From Amyelois transitella (taxonomy: Eukaryota > Arthropoda > Insecta > Lepidoptera > Pyralidae), in assembly GCF_032362555.1 (NCBI RefSeq), contig NC_083510.1, positions 8,955,501 to 9,019,500 on the forward strand: DNA of 64,000 bases, in the 5' to 3' direction. Positions 23,040 through 35,055 of the stretch are shown here, piece after piece; positions within the stretch are counted from its first letter, which is position 1; the number at the start of each line of letters is the position of its first letter. The position numbers and the translations under genes are program-made. Under the pieces are notes generated by a model, which saw only the letters and a program-made list of their open reading frames with translations, was not told the origin of the DNA and did no database searches.

Positions 23040-26015
23040 ATGTTGATATGTGTCCAAGTTTCCACATTGGTGGCTGTGATTTTAGTTTTACATGGTTCTT
23101 GCGCGGTAAGATTTTTATTTTTTTAATGCGATTTAGTGATAATCATCAAGTTATATTTAAATATGTAACTCATAATATATCATACAAGTTAATTAAAAAA
23201 TATTTTTAGAGTCATCCAAGGGTGACCGTGAAAGAAGGTGAACTAGAAGGATCTGTAGAAAGGCTATCTGATGGTGAAAAATATTATAGTTTTAAAGGCA
23301 TCCCTTATGCACAGCCGCCCGTGGGAGATCTTAGGTTTAGGGTAAGTGTTGAACAGTATTTAAATGAAAATAAAGTAGATTCTGCACCCCAAATTATAGC
23401 AGTAAAGTGGACGATGAGCGAAAATTTATTGCACATTTAAAAAAAATACTAAGATTAGGCCAAACGGCATTCTAATATATGTATAAAGATGTTGCTGGTA
23501 GTCGACTTTTTCTTCCTGCTCTCTTGTATATAAAGAATCATAGTTACTTATTCTCTTAGAGCAATTATTGTTAGTGTGTTTATTGTTAACCGTTAAGATG
23601 TATTTATTGTAGGATCCACTGCCGCCAAAGCCATGGACTGATGTTCATGATGCAAAAAAACATGGTGCTGTGTGTCCGCAACTAGATCTTACAAAAGCTA
23701 AGGCTATACCCGGGAATGAAGATTGCTTGTTTTTAAATGTTTACACCAAATCATTAGATCCTAGTTCTAAAACACCGGTTATGGTGTTCATTCATGGCGG
23801 GTCATTTAACTCAGGCAGTGGAGATTCATTGGTATATGGCCCAAAGTATTTGTTGCAACATGATGTCATAGTAGTAACAATAAACTATAGGCTTGAAGTG
23901 TTGGGATTCCTGAGTTTAAATATACCTGAGGTGCCAGGTAATGCAGGCATGAAAGATCAAGTTGCTGCTCTAAAGTGGGTTCAAAATAACATTGCAAAAT
24001 TTGGTGGTGATCCAGATAATGTTACGATTTTTGGTGAAAGTGCTGGTTCTGCTTCTGTTACCTATCACATGATATCCCCTATGTCAAAAGGATTATTCCA
24101 GAAAGTCATAGCACAGAGTGGTTCTTGTATACATGATTGGGCTCTAGGAAGATGTGCAAAAGAAAGAGCATTTAGAATCGGTAAAGTTTTAGGTAAAGAC
24201 ACTGAAAACATTGATGAATTATTGCAATACTTGAGAAGCGTTTCAGCTTCAGATCTGATTGGAATGACTTATAAGACAAGAACTGATGACGAAACGCATT
24301 TAGATATCCCTATATTTTTTGCACCCGTAGTAGAAAAGAGATTTGAAGGGGTGGTTCCATTTTTAGAGGAAGAACCTATTGACATACTCGTTAAAGGACA
24401 AACTAGTGCAGTACCTCTTATGATTGGCTATAACTCCGGAGAGGGGATTTTGACAGCGTCGGACGAAATAATATCTGACAAAAACAATGACACCAAATAC
24501 TTGGTCCCAAGAGAAATCGCTAGGAAAATTTCTGAAAACAAAGCGAGAGAAATGGGTGAACGTATAAAACAATATTACATCGGAAATCAAATTTTTTCAA
24601 ACGATACTATTAATGAATATGTCGAAATGGCGACTGATACAAATGTCATGTACAACATGATAAGATATGCAAATTATCACACAGCTACTAAAGAACCAGT
24701 ATTCATATATAGATTTGACTATGACACTGATTTAAATGTAGTAAAGAAAATGTTACGGAGAGGATACATAAAGGGGGCCTCCCATGCTGATGATTTATTT
24801 TATTTATTTAACAGCCTAGTAACTGATGGTGTGTATAGGAAACAGGAGAAATTAAAAGAGATCATGTACAACGTGACAAAGATGTGGACGGATTTCGCCA
24901 AAACTGGGTAATTTTTAAATTTTTTCAAAATAAGATGTATATGCCGTTGTAGATTCGTTGTAGATTCGTTTTTGCGGTTTGTTTTAGTTTTTGTTTGGTA
25001 TCTAAATGATAATAATTTCCCTTGACGTAAATGCTTAAGACTTACAAAAAGCAACTTCACATATAAATCTAATGTCTTTTTAATATTAAAACAAGTCATA
25101 AGGAATCCCTAATGTAAAAGCCTTGAAGATTTGTTTCCTGGTATTCGTATAATAAACTTCTTATATTTATAGTTGTAATGTTGTATCCAGTGCCAATGCC
25201 AAGGATTTGTTTTCATTGTAGACAACGCTAGTTCAATGTTACACAAATGCATGCAACAATAATGCTATATAATGAATAGGTTCTGTAGGTAGGCTTCCCG
25301 CGTGGAAAGGACAAACCCGGTACGTCACGCTCAATGAATGTAGAAAATTGATGCTTTATTTCAATGATAATTATAACGTTGATGATAAATACAATGTCAT
25401 GACAAGTAAGATGAGTGCCAATGATACCAATGACAACAGAATTTTGAAAAGTTTGAATGAAATATCTGTATATTTCAGAATGCTTTCTTTTCTCACAATT
25501 CACTTCACATATTATTAACTTCTTTTATATTTAATATATAATTTTTATATCCTTTACCGGACCTAACTCACGGTGATTTTTCTATGTAATGGCAATAGTG
25601 TTCTTTCATCAAGTGGTTCTATCTTTTTAACAAATTATGGTTGATAGTGACGTAGTAGGCAGATAGATTATTTTCAGCATTTACATTATTGAACAAGCAA
25701 TAAAACAAATACTTAGGTATAGCGAGACCGATAAATAAAAAAACGTTTTGCCAGTGAAACTAGAGCTTAGAAGAAAACGTTTTACCGAACACATGACTAG
25801 TTTGAAAAATAGTAAATCACTCTTTTTTCAGAAATCCCACGCCAGACAACAGACTCGGAGTAACCTGGGAACCATTGAAAACGGTTAATGAATACGAGTT
25901 CATGTTGCTGGAAGACCCCTTGTCTGTAGGACCTATCCCTGAATATGATAGGCTGCATTTCTGGAATAACTTATATTGTGAAGCGGGAGCGCCGTGCATT
26001 GAATCCTTAAAATAA
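23040..26015 (+). CDS. Carboxylesterase 2 (type-B carboxylesterase/alpha-esterase-like, secreted; 4 exons)
   Basis: 558 aa serine hydrolase. Exons: 23040-23105 (22-aa signal peptide beginning MLICVQVSTLVAVIL), 23210-23341, 23613-24907, 25832-26015 (1677 nt with TAA). Intron phases are 0, 0, 2, as in the two flanking esterases. Triad: Ser209 in GESAG, Glu343 in GYNSGEG, His457 in GASHADDL. Oxyanion segment HGGSF (Ser130). C-terminus ends FWNNLYCEAGAPCIESLK with no ER-retention signal, so secretion is likely. The main exon has exactly the same length (1295 nt) as that of esterase 3, its closest relative in the window. A TATAAATA about 150 bp before the ATG is a plausible promoter. An AATAAA overlaps the stop codon. 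Family members are known to act on insecticide esters, odorants and dietary esters; the actual substrate cannot be told from sequence. Confidence 0.95.
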
Positions 26016-26016
26016 A
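26011..26016 (+). terminator. AATAAA overlapping the stop codon of esterase 2
   Basis: The last codons AAA TAA plus the next A make a perfect AATAAA. If used, the 3' UTR would be only 15-30 nt. It may instead be chance in A-rich sequence. Confidence 0.3.
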
Positions 26017-26029
26017 GAGGCTACATCAT

Positions 26030-27003
26030 ACATTCTGAGAATTTGTTTGTTTTATTTGTTAACTACCTTTGTTCGCTTGTTTGCGCAGGAGAAGGCACAG
26101 AGTGGGAATCGAACACGTTACAAACTATGCCGTATGCTAATAATCCCAGCGCTAGGGTTGCTACTCTTGGCAATCCCTTGTCTTTGACACAGTAGATCCC
26201 GGGGTTCTAGTCCCGGCCAGAGTATGATTAAAAAAGTTTTTTTTTCTGATTACCCTCGATCTTGGATATTTATCTTATTTTATATAAGTAATAAAATATT
26301 GTATCGTATCATTAATATGTAAAATATATTAATGAACACAAGTATCAAACTTACTTCAAGGCTAACTCAATCTATGTAATTTGATAGAAAGCCCTACCTA
26401 AAATTATTAATCTAGTGTTCGTGTTCAATTGTTTCTACTATAGAAAAAATATTCATATGAAATACTAGTGTTTCCTCGCTCATATTAAAATTTCTTCCCG
26501 ATTTTTTTTTCGCAGGTGTACAATATTATGTTAGTTACTATGTTTTACACATTACAAACACTAAAGGTATTAAACGCGCATTTTACGTATCTTTATTTTA
26601 TCTCGTATTATATCAAATAATGTTCCAATGATCTGTGGTCAAGGAGCGACCACGTCCCAACTTCGTTCGCACAGATAGCAATAATTGTGATATTCTGTTT
26701 TGCTATTTAAACTCTGTAGGTTACATTTGGGCCATAAGAATAGATAATTCTCATTTAATCCATGAAATTGATATTAGGAGATGGTTTGAAGAGATGCACT
26801 TACATTTGAAAAAAAAAACAAAAAAAAAAATTAACGTATTAAGGAAAATTATTTTCTTAAAACCATTAATTTATTAGTTTTACTTTACTCGATATTATTT
26901 CGTAAAATCCCGTAAAAACATTTAGGATTACAAGAACAGGAGGTCTGTGTTAAAGGTGTTTTTCCATTTGTGCAAATTGTAATTTTTTAGCGAGATTTAT
27001 AAG
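26030..27003. other. Intergenic between esterases 2 and 3
   Basis: 26085-26225 contains sequence resembling RNA polymerase III B boxes on both strands (GGTTCTAGTCC on +, GTTCGATTCCC on -), possibly a decayed tRNA-derived element. I could not fold a tRNA. The rest is AT-rich with nothing recognisable. Confidence 0.35.
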
Positions 27004-27013
27004 AAGAACCTAT

Positions 27014-27275
27014 ACATACATACCTACATATGATCACGTCTATATCCCTTGCGGGGTAGACAGAGCCAACAGTCTTGAAAAGACTGAATGGCCACGTTCA
27101 GCTATTTGGCTTAATGATAGAACCGAGATTCAAATATTGACAGGTTGCTAGCCCATCGCCTAAAAGAGGAATCCTAAGTTAATAAGCCTATCCCTTAGTC
27201 GCCTTTTACGACATCCATGGGAAAGAGATGGAGTGGTCCTATTCTTTTTTGTAATAGTGCCGGGAACCACACGGC
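27014..27275 (-). mobile_element. SINE-like element, full length, with target-site duplication
   Basis: Tail at 27014, head GCCGTGTGGTTCCCGGCAC ending at 27275. Perfect 10-bp direct repeat AAGAACCTAT at 27004-27013 and 27276-27285. Lies in the 5' flank of esterase 3. Confidence 0.85.
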
Positions 27276-27553
27276 AAGAACCTATTCTAATAGCAATAGG
27301 TACGTTTGCGTACCAGGAAATTGTACTTGACATATTCTTTATCTGTAGGTAGGCACACTTACTGAGTGTTATGCGCCATAACGGATCTGCACCTTTTGTG
27401 TAAAATATAAGGAGAATTTGTGTCATATTATGAGCGGTTGTTCTGGACAGAGCAGACCGGTGCATTTATTGTTAAAAAAATATTAAATTTTGAAAGAATC
27501 TTTAGTTAAGTTTAAAAAAGTTAACATCAACACATATTAGACTAGACTTAAAA

Positions 27554-30500
27554 ATGTTAAAGTTTCTTTTTGTTTTGTTAGTGTCAGTAATGGCGTTAAC
27601 CTATTGCTCATCAACAGTTATTGATGAGGTAAGTAAATTAATTTATTATATTTATATTTTAGTAAATAGGCGTTTTTTGTCTTAAATATTAATTAAGAAA
27701 AATATTAATTAAGAATAAACATAATCTATTGATGAATTGCAAACTGTGAAATCCATCATGAAAAACTTTACTTTTAAATGCGCAAATATTTTAAAGATTT
27801 CTTAATGTGATTTTTATAACGTAAAATGTTCTTTTGTTTATTCAATCAAGACTTTTTTTTAATATTCAGTATACTCTTTTTTATTTGTATTTTAGTTGTA
27901 TGCTTTGAGTGAGTAGAGTCCTTATTTAACAGCTCCTCATTTTTATTAGTAAATTCTAATATAGAAGTTAATTAACATCTAAGGTATACCTAAACAATTA
28001 ATGTATTTTATATACCTATTTATATAGGCTTAGTGAAATAAATAACATTCTGAAGTACTGATACGGGTATAGCGCTAAGTTATATAAAGAGATAACCATA
28101 TGTCAACAAAACATGTTTATTGCCATTATATTATACTGAAATTGCAATTATTCAAACTAACAACAATTTATATTTCTTAGTTAATAACTTCTACTTTGAA
28201 TTCTATTTACATACAGTTTTTAAACATCATAATATTAAACCGACGACCGATTATTTTGTTTATAGATTGCTTTACTATATCAATGAGCCCAGTTGACCCC
28301 ACACCCTTATCTCTATTTCAATTTTCTTAGTAGTTCAGTGGTTAAGTTGTTTGCTTGATGAACTGAACTAAAATATTCTTGGTTGAAATAATACTAGAAT
28401 ATATTCAGTAGAGATAGATTTATTTATTAATTTTTGATAGGTAGTTACTAATGAAAGATTATATTAGGTCATTTGTGATTAAAGGAAATCTTTTGATTTA
28501 TAAGATTCTGTGACGTGGTTAGATTCTAAACTGTGACACCAAGGAAAGCAGCATCTATTGATCTGATCATCATATTTATAACCATTTTAAGAATATTGAT
28601 TTTGATTTATGAACTTTTTCTGTTTTCAGACCAATCCTATAGTGACGGTAAAAGATGGAGCTCTGAAAGGGTCTACAAATAACTTGCTCGATGGTGGAAA
28701 ATATTTCAGTTTTAAAGGAATACCTTATGCAGAGCCACCAATAGGAGACTTAAGATTTCGGGTAAGTAATGTATACTTGGTTTAATTATACATTGGTTTT
28801 ATAATACCTATTATTGTTCTCAATATTCTACTAATCAGGCCATGTAAATTTTAGGATCCCCGTCCTGCTAAACCATGGAATGGTGTACACGATGCAACGA
28901 AACATGGCTCAGTTTGCACTCAGTTAGATATAGAAACAGATAAACTTATACCCGGCAGTGAGGACTGCTTGTTTTTAAATGTCTACACCAAATCTCTGAA
29001 ATCTAGCTCTAAGTTACCAGTAATGGTATTTGTCCATGGAGGGGCTTTTATCTCTGGTAGTGGAGATTCAGATTTTTATGGTCCAGAATTTTTATTGCAA
29101 CATGATGTTGTAGTAGTAACTATCAATTACAGACTTGAAGTTCTTGGTTTCTTAAATCTAGATACCCCTGAGGTACCTGGTAATGCAGGTATGAAAGATC
29201 AAGTAGCTGCTCTAAAGTGGATCAAAAATAATATTGCTAATTTTGGAGGTGATCCAGACAATGTTACAATATTCGGAGAGAGTGCCGGTGCTGCTGCTGT
29301 GACGTATCATTTAGTTTCACCTATGTCAAAAGGATTATTTCACAAAGTAATAGCGCAAAGTGGAACCTGCATAGATGATTGGGCAATTGAAAGATATTCT
29401 GTAGAAAGAGCATTTAGGGCTGGTAAAGTATTAGGACAAGATTGTAAATCTAAAGTCGAACTTCTTAAGTTACTCCGAAGTGTTCCTGCTATAGATCTTG
29501 CAGGGATGACATTCAAAACAAGAACAGCTGATGAAGAACGTGCAGACTTTGCTATGTTTTTCAACCCAGTAGTTGAGAAACGATTCAAAGGTGTAGAGTC
29601 ATTCTTAAATGAAGAAGGTCTTGATATTTTATTAAAAGGGAAGTCAAATGAAGTTCCTCTAATGATTGGTTATAACTCCGTGGAGGGCCTTATGTTGGTT
29701 TTGGGCGATAGAATAGCTGACAAAAATAATGATACAAAATTTTTGGTGCCTAGAGAAATAAGAAGAAAAATATCTGAGACAAAATCCAAAGACATGGGTC
29801 AACGTATTAAGAAATTTTATGTCGGAAAAGAAGATTTTTCAAACGATACAATTATGCCATTTGTCAATATGGCGACAGACACAAATTTTATTTATAATAC
29901 AAATAGATTATCTGCTTTTCATGCAGCTTCAAAAAAATCTGTTTTTACATATAGATTCAGCTACGACACTGATCTAAATATTGCGAAGATTTTCTCCAGT
30001 GTGCCGAGTATGAAGGGTGCAACTCATGCTGATGACTTGTTTTATTTCTTCTACAATTCAGAAAATGACGGCATTTATAAAAATCAAAAGAAGATAAAGG
30101 AGATCATTCATAACTTGACGAAAATGTGGACGAACTTCGCCAAGACAGGGTACTGTATTTTAGTTAATAATTTATTAATACAAATTTCTTCATCAATCTA
30201 TTCAATTAAAAAAACACATAATATAGTTTTAACAAATTAACTTTGACGTTAGTACCTGTACAGACTGTCAAATTAATCGAGGGTAAGAATGATCAAAAAT
30301 GTTCATTCTGTTGTTTAGGAACTAACAACCGTTTCCTCGAACACATTAAGGAAAATTAAATGCTAAACGGAGTTCCCTATGACTCACGCTTGCTGTAAAA
30401 CATTGTATGCATCGTAATGATAACCTGTTACTTGTTGCTTGAAATGACCTAAATACGCTTTGATTGTAAACCCACAAAGATAAATTTTGTTAAGTTTTTT

Positions 30501-31037
30501 TTTGTACTTACTTAATTTGAGAATTTCTATATATTAACGAAACATTTTGTAGGACTGTGATTACTTTTCATCCCATCGAATTCAATATAATTATTGAAAT
30601 ACAAACATATAATCACGCCTATATTCTTTGCTGGTAGACAAAACCAACAGTTTCGAAAATACTGATAGGCTACCATCAGCTGTTTGCCTTAATGTTGGAA
30701 TTGAGATCCAAATAATAAAGGTTGTTGGCCCATCGTCTAAAAAACTCCTAAGTTTATAAGCCTTTCCCTTAGTCGCGTGTTACGACATCCAGTGGAAAGA
30801 GATGGAGTGGCATTATTCGTTTTTATATTTTTTAGTAATTGTTTATTTACTTTCGAACATTGCAGAAATCCTACGCCAGACAAGAGTCTCGGAGTGACTT
30901 GGCAGTCATACAACGCCGCGAAGCAATATATGATGCTTGAAGAACCTCCAACCATGCGAGCCAACCCTGATAACGATAGACTGGAATTTTGGAATAATTT
31001 GTACTGTGAAGCTAAAGTGCCATGCATTCATTTGTAG
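27554..31037 (+). CDS. Carboxylesterase 3 (type-B carboxylesterase/alpha-esterase-like, secreted; 4 exons)
   Basis: 557 aa serine hydrolase. Exons: 27554-27628 (25 aa, signal peptide MLKFLFVLLVSVMALTYCSS), 28630-28761, 28855-30149, 30866-31037 (1674 nt with TAG). Triad: Ser212 in GESAG, Glu346 in GYNSVEG, His460 in GATHADDL. Oxyanion segment HGGAF (Ala133). Same intron positions and phases as esterases 1 and 2. Intron 1 is about 1 kb, the longest in the array, and I see no other gene in it. A short-retroelement copy with target-site duplication ends about 270 bp before the start codon, and a degraded second copy ends 36 bp before the acceptor of the last exon. ATTAAA 38 nt after the stop is a plausible poly(A) signal. 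Last recognisable protein gene before a 33-kb gene-poor region. Confidence 0.95.
30605..30829 (-). mobile_element. SINE-like element in last intron of esterase 3, degraded
   Basis: ATAATCACGCCTATATTC through GAAAGAGATGGAGTGGC. Ends 36 bp before the last base of the intron. Confidence 0.8.
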
Positions 31038-31075
31038 TTCCTCATTTAAGTACATTCTTTTAATTAAAAAAATCC

Positions 31076-31081
31076 ATTAAA
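31076..31081 (+). terminator. Candidate poly(A) signal of esterase 3
   Basis: ATTAAA 38 nt after the stop of esterase 3, in T/A-rich sequence. Confidence 0.4.
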
Positions 31082-31910
31082 ATATGACTGATGAATATTT
31101 TTACTGATCGAGCGAGTAAAGCAAGTGAGGTCCACTTATTCGGGACGAAAATGCTTGAAAAGCGATAACATTCGAAAGTTTGGTCTCATTTTAAATGTGT
31201 AAAAGATCAATAGAGTTTTTTATAATTCACAATTCTGTAAAAATTTAAAGTGTTCGCGGAGTCTAAATTCGCGGGTGTTCCCCGCAAGTTTAAATAAGTT
31301 TAATAAAAAATAACTTTATACATTTTCTTTTTTTTATAGCATCATGTAAGATCTAACTGTCAAGAAATTACTGAATAATTAATAAGATGTTGCCATGTTC
31401 TATCTTATGACTTTCTGTTTTGACTAGGGCTCACACAATTATCTATCTTGTATTTTTATTATTCAGATACAAAAATGTTTAATGTGTCACACACAAACAT
31501 AAAAAAATTAAGTGTATAAAATAATAAAATAGCATGTGCTGGTGATATCATGAAATTGAAATTATATTTGCCAATATAAATTTAAATTTATATTTGCTGA
31601 ATAAAATCGATTTGAATTTAATTTAATAAAATTATGTTGCGACCATTTGATGTATATATGGAATATTTAATAACAGTTACAGTGTTGTTTCTCTTAAATT
31701 GTAAAAAAAATTAAGAAAAAGGCTTGTCAACTTTTTATAAGGCTAATCAAAAAAAGGTTTTCTTCTAGTAATTTATCAATTCTTATGATTCTAACAAGCA
31801 AATACATCGAACATCATCTTCATTTTTATTTAACGTAAGGCGTTAACATACATACACATACGAGTATCATGTTTATAAACCTTTTATATATTATCAACTC
31901 AACAGTCAAC
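31082..31910. other. 3' flank of esterase 3, no gene seen
   Basis: AT-rich. 31240-31310 is slightly GC-richer (TTCGCGGAGTC, CGCGGGTGTTCCCCGC), probably repeat-derived. Confidence 0.4.
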
Positions 31911-32010
31911 TCAACAGTCTCGGAAAAACTTGAAGTCCACATTCAGATGGATGACTTAGTGGTAGACTTGAGATTCAGGTGATGATACGTTGCCAACACA
32001 TTGCCTATAC
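31911..32010 (-). mobile_element. Divergent SINE-like fragment
   Basis: CAACAGTCTCGGAAAAACTT and GACTTGAGATTCAGG match the family core loosely. Confidence 0.45.
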
Positions 32011-32107
32011 CTAATACTCGTAATAATCAAATTTAGAAATTTTTCCCTTAAATAAATTTTACAATTTTCTCGATTCAAGAACCAACTGGCCCACGCTATA
32101 ATTTTTT

Positions 32108-32312
32108 ACATACATACATATCGTCACGTCTATAGCCCTTGCGGGGTAGAAAGAGCCAACAGTCTTGAAAAGACTGAATGGCCACGTTCAGCTATTTTGT
32201 TTGTTTTGCCAAGTTTGTAAGCGTATCCCTTAGTCGCCTTTTACGACATCCATGAGAAAGATATGGAGTGGTCCTATGCTTTTTTGTATTGGTGCCGGGA
32301 ACCACACGGCAC
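32108..32312 (-). mobile_element. SINE-like element with internal deletion and target-site duplication
   Basis: Tail at 32108, head GCCGTGTGGTTCCCGGCACC at 32310. The middle block (TTAATGATAGAATTGAG to CCTAAAAG) is missing. Perfect 12-bp repeat CTATAATTTTTT at 32096-32107 and 32313-32324. Confidence 0.85.
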
Positions 32313-32539
32313 CTATAATTTTTTCTTCACACAAAATCGCTATTTAAATACATCTCCGCAATAGAACGTGGCGAAACAAGATATGCTTCAGCTGCCTCTT
32401 GTCTCTCGGAATACATTATCATATTATCTAGAGTGTCCGTACGTCCGTATGTCACTTGCTCGTATGTCTGACTACTGTTCCGACAGCGTTAGTGCGATAA
32501 ACACGGACTATACTATGTAGACCAATATATCTTGGAGCT

Positions 32540-32640
32540 AGTCCAGGTTGCGCCCTCTCCCGCGGAGGAGGAGGAACCCGGGGTCCGTTTGTGACCTCGA
32601 TTCTGGAGTGGGTGAGTCAGGTTTTACAAGAAGCGACTTG
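32540..32640 (-). repeat. Repeat family R2 copy
   Basis: GGAACCCGGGGTCCGTTTG, GGGTGAGTCAGGTTTTACA and AAGCGACT, matching 22356-22460. Confidence 0.6.
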
Positions 32641-33697
32641 CAGGGAATCACAGACCATGGTGTGTTCTGTTCTGTCTGAAATTTAGGCATTCTGTTTTCT
32701 GGAGAATGAAGTCTTTAATGTTTTGAAAAAAGTAAGTTATTAATTTTAATTTTACATTGCATTTTTATTTATTAAAAAAATCTATTTGAATGAAATGTTT
32801 CGGAGCTTACCTCGTAAAAGTCTTTGAAAAAATAATTGAAAATATAAATAGAAAGTTAGCCATATCCAGGCACTCTAATTCATGTGTCAAGATTGGTATG
32901 CATTGGCAGGCCACCCCATTTGTATGGGACCCTTTGATAGCCATAACTCGTGTCGACATACGATTGATCAAATATTCCTGCGATATATTATATCGCTTGA
33001 CCGTTAACTTGGAAACAATATCGAATACACTGGGATAGGTACTATTCTGAAATCAAACAGATCCCTCAAACCGGTGAGACGAGTTATGAAATGAACGAAT
33101 TTACATGAATTGATATATTTTTATAATTCGTCACATTAATAATTCCATGATAGAGTTTGTTAAAAAGATCATTATTTAAAATAATATGATCCTTTAAAAA
33201 AATATATAAGCTTAGCCATGCCAGCGGTTATATGGCGGTTAGTTATACTACTTAAATGATTTTATTGATGAACTGCAAGTTGAATGCTGCCTTCGCATGA
33301 TTGACCGGGACATATATAATTATGACTGTTTCATGATGGAATAAACAGAGATTCCATTTTTCCACTCTAAACACTGTTTTCATACCAGCTTGACGGTTTA
33401 GGAAACTCTTGACCTGGCATTTCATCAAGTATTATGCCGACATACATCGACGAAATCTTTAAGTATTAGAAATTTCATGCGATACGACTAATACAATAAT
33501 AGCACCTCTGACATATCAAATCTTAGGAGATTAATATTGAGGAGTATATTGTATGAGACTTCGAAATATAATGCCGGCTTTTTGTTGAATCTTCACGCTT
33601 CGTTTGTTTTATTTACCATGTCTGATTAGATAGACACTGACAATAAAAGTATTCTTTTGCAAAGAAGATTTAGGTTAATTGAGAAGTTTCATAGAAG
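32641..33697. other. No gene seen
   Basis: AT-rich. An 82-codon ORF at 32790-33038 shows no recognisable domain. Confidence 0.4.
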
Positions 33698-34160
33698 TAT
33701 TATTTATCTATATATATAAAACTCTTCCGTTACTGAGTGACTGACTGACAGACAACGCACAGTCGAAACTACTGGTCGTAGACAGCTGAAATTTGGAATG
33801 TAGGTTCCTTGGGATATGTAGGGGAGCACTAAGAAAGGATTTTTGGAAATTCAACCCCCAAGGGGGGGAAAAGGGGTAAAAACGTTTCTATGAAAAATCT
33901 TATTGCTTGGGTTTATAAACTTGAAACTTGGCATGAACACTTACATAGGCAAGTAAATATGTTTGACATTATAAGTTTTTTCAAACTACCCTCCAATCGT
34001 GATTTAGGGGGTGCGATTGGGTGACTGATTTATTAACGCACAGCCGAAACCGCTCGGTATAGGAGTCTGAGATTTTGAACAGAGGTTCCTTTAGTAACAT
34101 AAGTGAGCACTAAGAAGGGATTTTTGAAATGTCAACCCCCAAGGGGGGGAAACGGGATAA
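33698..34160 (+). repeat. Interspersed repeat with two internal related units
   Basis: Blocks AACGCACAGTCGAAACTACT (33755) and AACGCACAGCCGAAACCGCT (34036) are each followed by GGTTCCTT, GAGCACTAAGAA and TCAACCCCCAAGGGGGGGAA. This is a partial tandem copy with about 280-bp spacing. Confidence 0.65.
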
Positions 34161-34164
34161 ACTG

Positions 34165-34325
34165 AGCCGGGGCTGCGGGAAAGTTCTAACGAGATACCGT
34201 GGCCCCGGAACGCAAAGGGCAACTGAAGGAACGAGGTGGGTTTTAATCAGTAAAAGTCTGACACTCCCTTCCGTTCCACCCAGAGCGGGAGAGGTCATTT
34301 GATGATTTCCCATCCTTCAAAAAAA
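34165..34325 (+). repeat. Interspersed repeat (GTGGGTTTTAATCAGTAAAA type)
   Basis: GC-rich block with AGTCTGACACTCCCTTCCG and GGAGAGGTCATTTGATGATT followed by an A-run. I recognise it by memory as a widespread moth repeat; class unsure. Confidence 0.45.
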
Positions 34326-34789
34326 AGACTTTGTATGACAACTTTCAGTCGTCTCTTTAACATACATAATAACATACATAATTATGTACATACATGCATA
34401 ACATTAATAACATCACGCCTTTAAATCCCTATTTTGTGTTAACACTACCCATACAAACAGCTAAAAGGAAACAAGTGAAGAGACGAAATTTGTCCGCATC
34501 CATTTTCACTTAAATTCTTAACGTTAATGAGATTTACTTTTTATTATCAGGTCAACCTAATAGCCTCACATGTACGTATAACTTTGTAAGAATTTTCTTT
34601 CAACTCCTAACCGTTGAGGAGTTGTACCTTCCATCATCAGCTCATTCACATGGGATGATGACTATCAGACGCAAATACTTAAACAGAAGGAAATCCTGTA
34701 AGGCCTCTTCGTCCTATAAATCCTGTTTTTTTTTCTTTTGAGACGATGATTTTGTCTCGCTTTACTTTTTCTATATAGATTTGTATGTA

Positions 34790-35055
34790 TACTAATATTA
34801 TAAAGAGGAAAAATCTATTTTTTTATATGTTTGTTTGTTTACACATGTAATCGATAAACTCCGAAACTACTGAATCGATTTCAAACATTCACCATTAGAA
34901 AGCTACATCATCCCTGAGTAACACAGGCTATATTTAATTCCAGTTGTAACAAGATTTCAGCCTGTGGAAGAAAAAGCCCTGTCGAGATCATTAAAAAACG
35001 CTATATATAGTATAACCGAATTACACGTGGGCGAAGCCGCGGGCGGAAAGCTAGT
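34790..35055 (+). repeat. Short non-autonomous element ending GGGCGGAAAGCTAGTA
   Basis: Starts ATACTAATATTATAAAGAGG. Contains AAACTACTGAATCGATTT and ends GAAGCCGCGGGCGGAAAGCTAGT. The CTAG end in AT-rich target resembles Helitron-like elements, but no source transposase is present. Confidence 0.5.

Noticed and set aside
26085..26225. Possible tRNA or tRNA-derived SINE with B-box-like motifs on both strands
   Set aside because: No cloverleaf could be drawn and no A box at the right distance; kept only as a remark.
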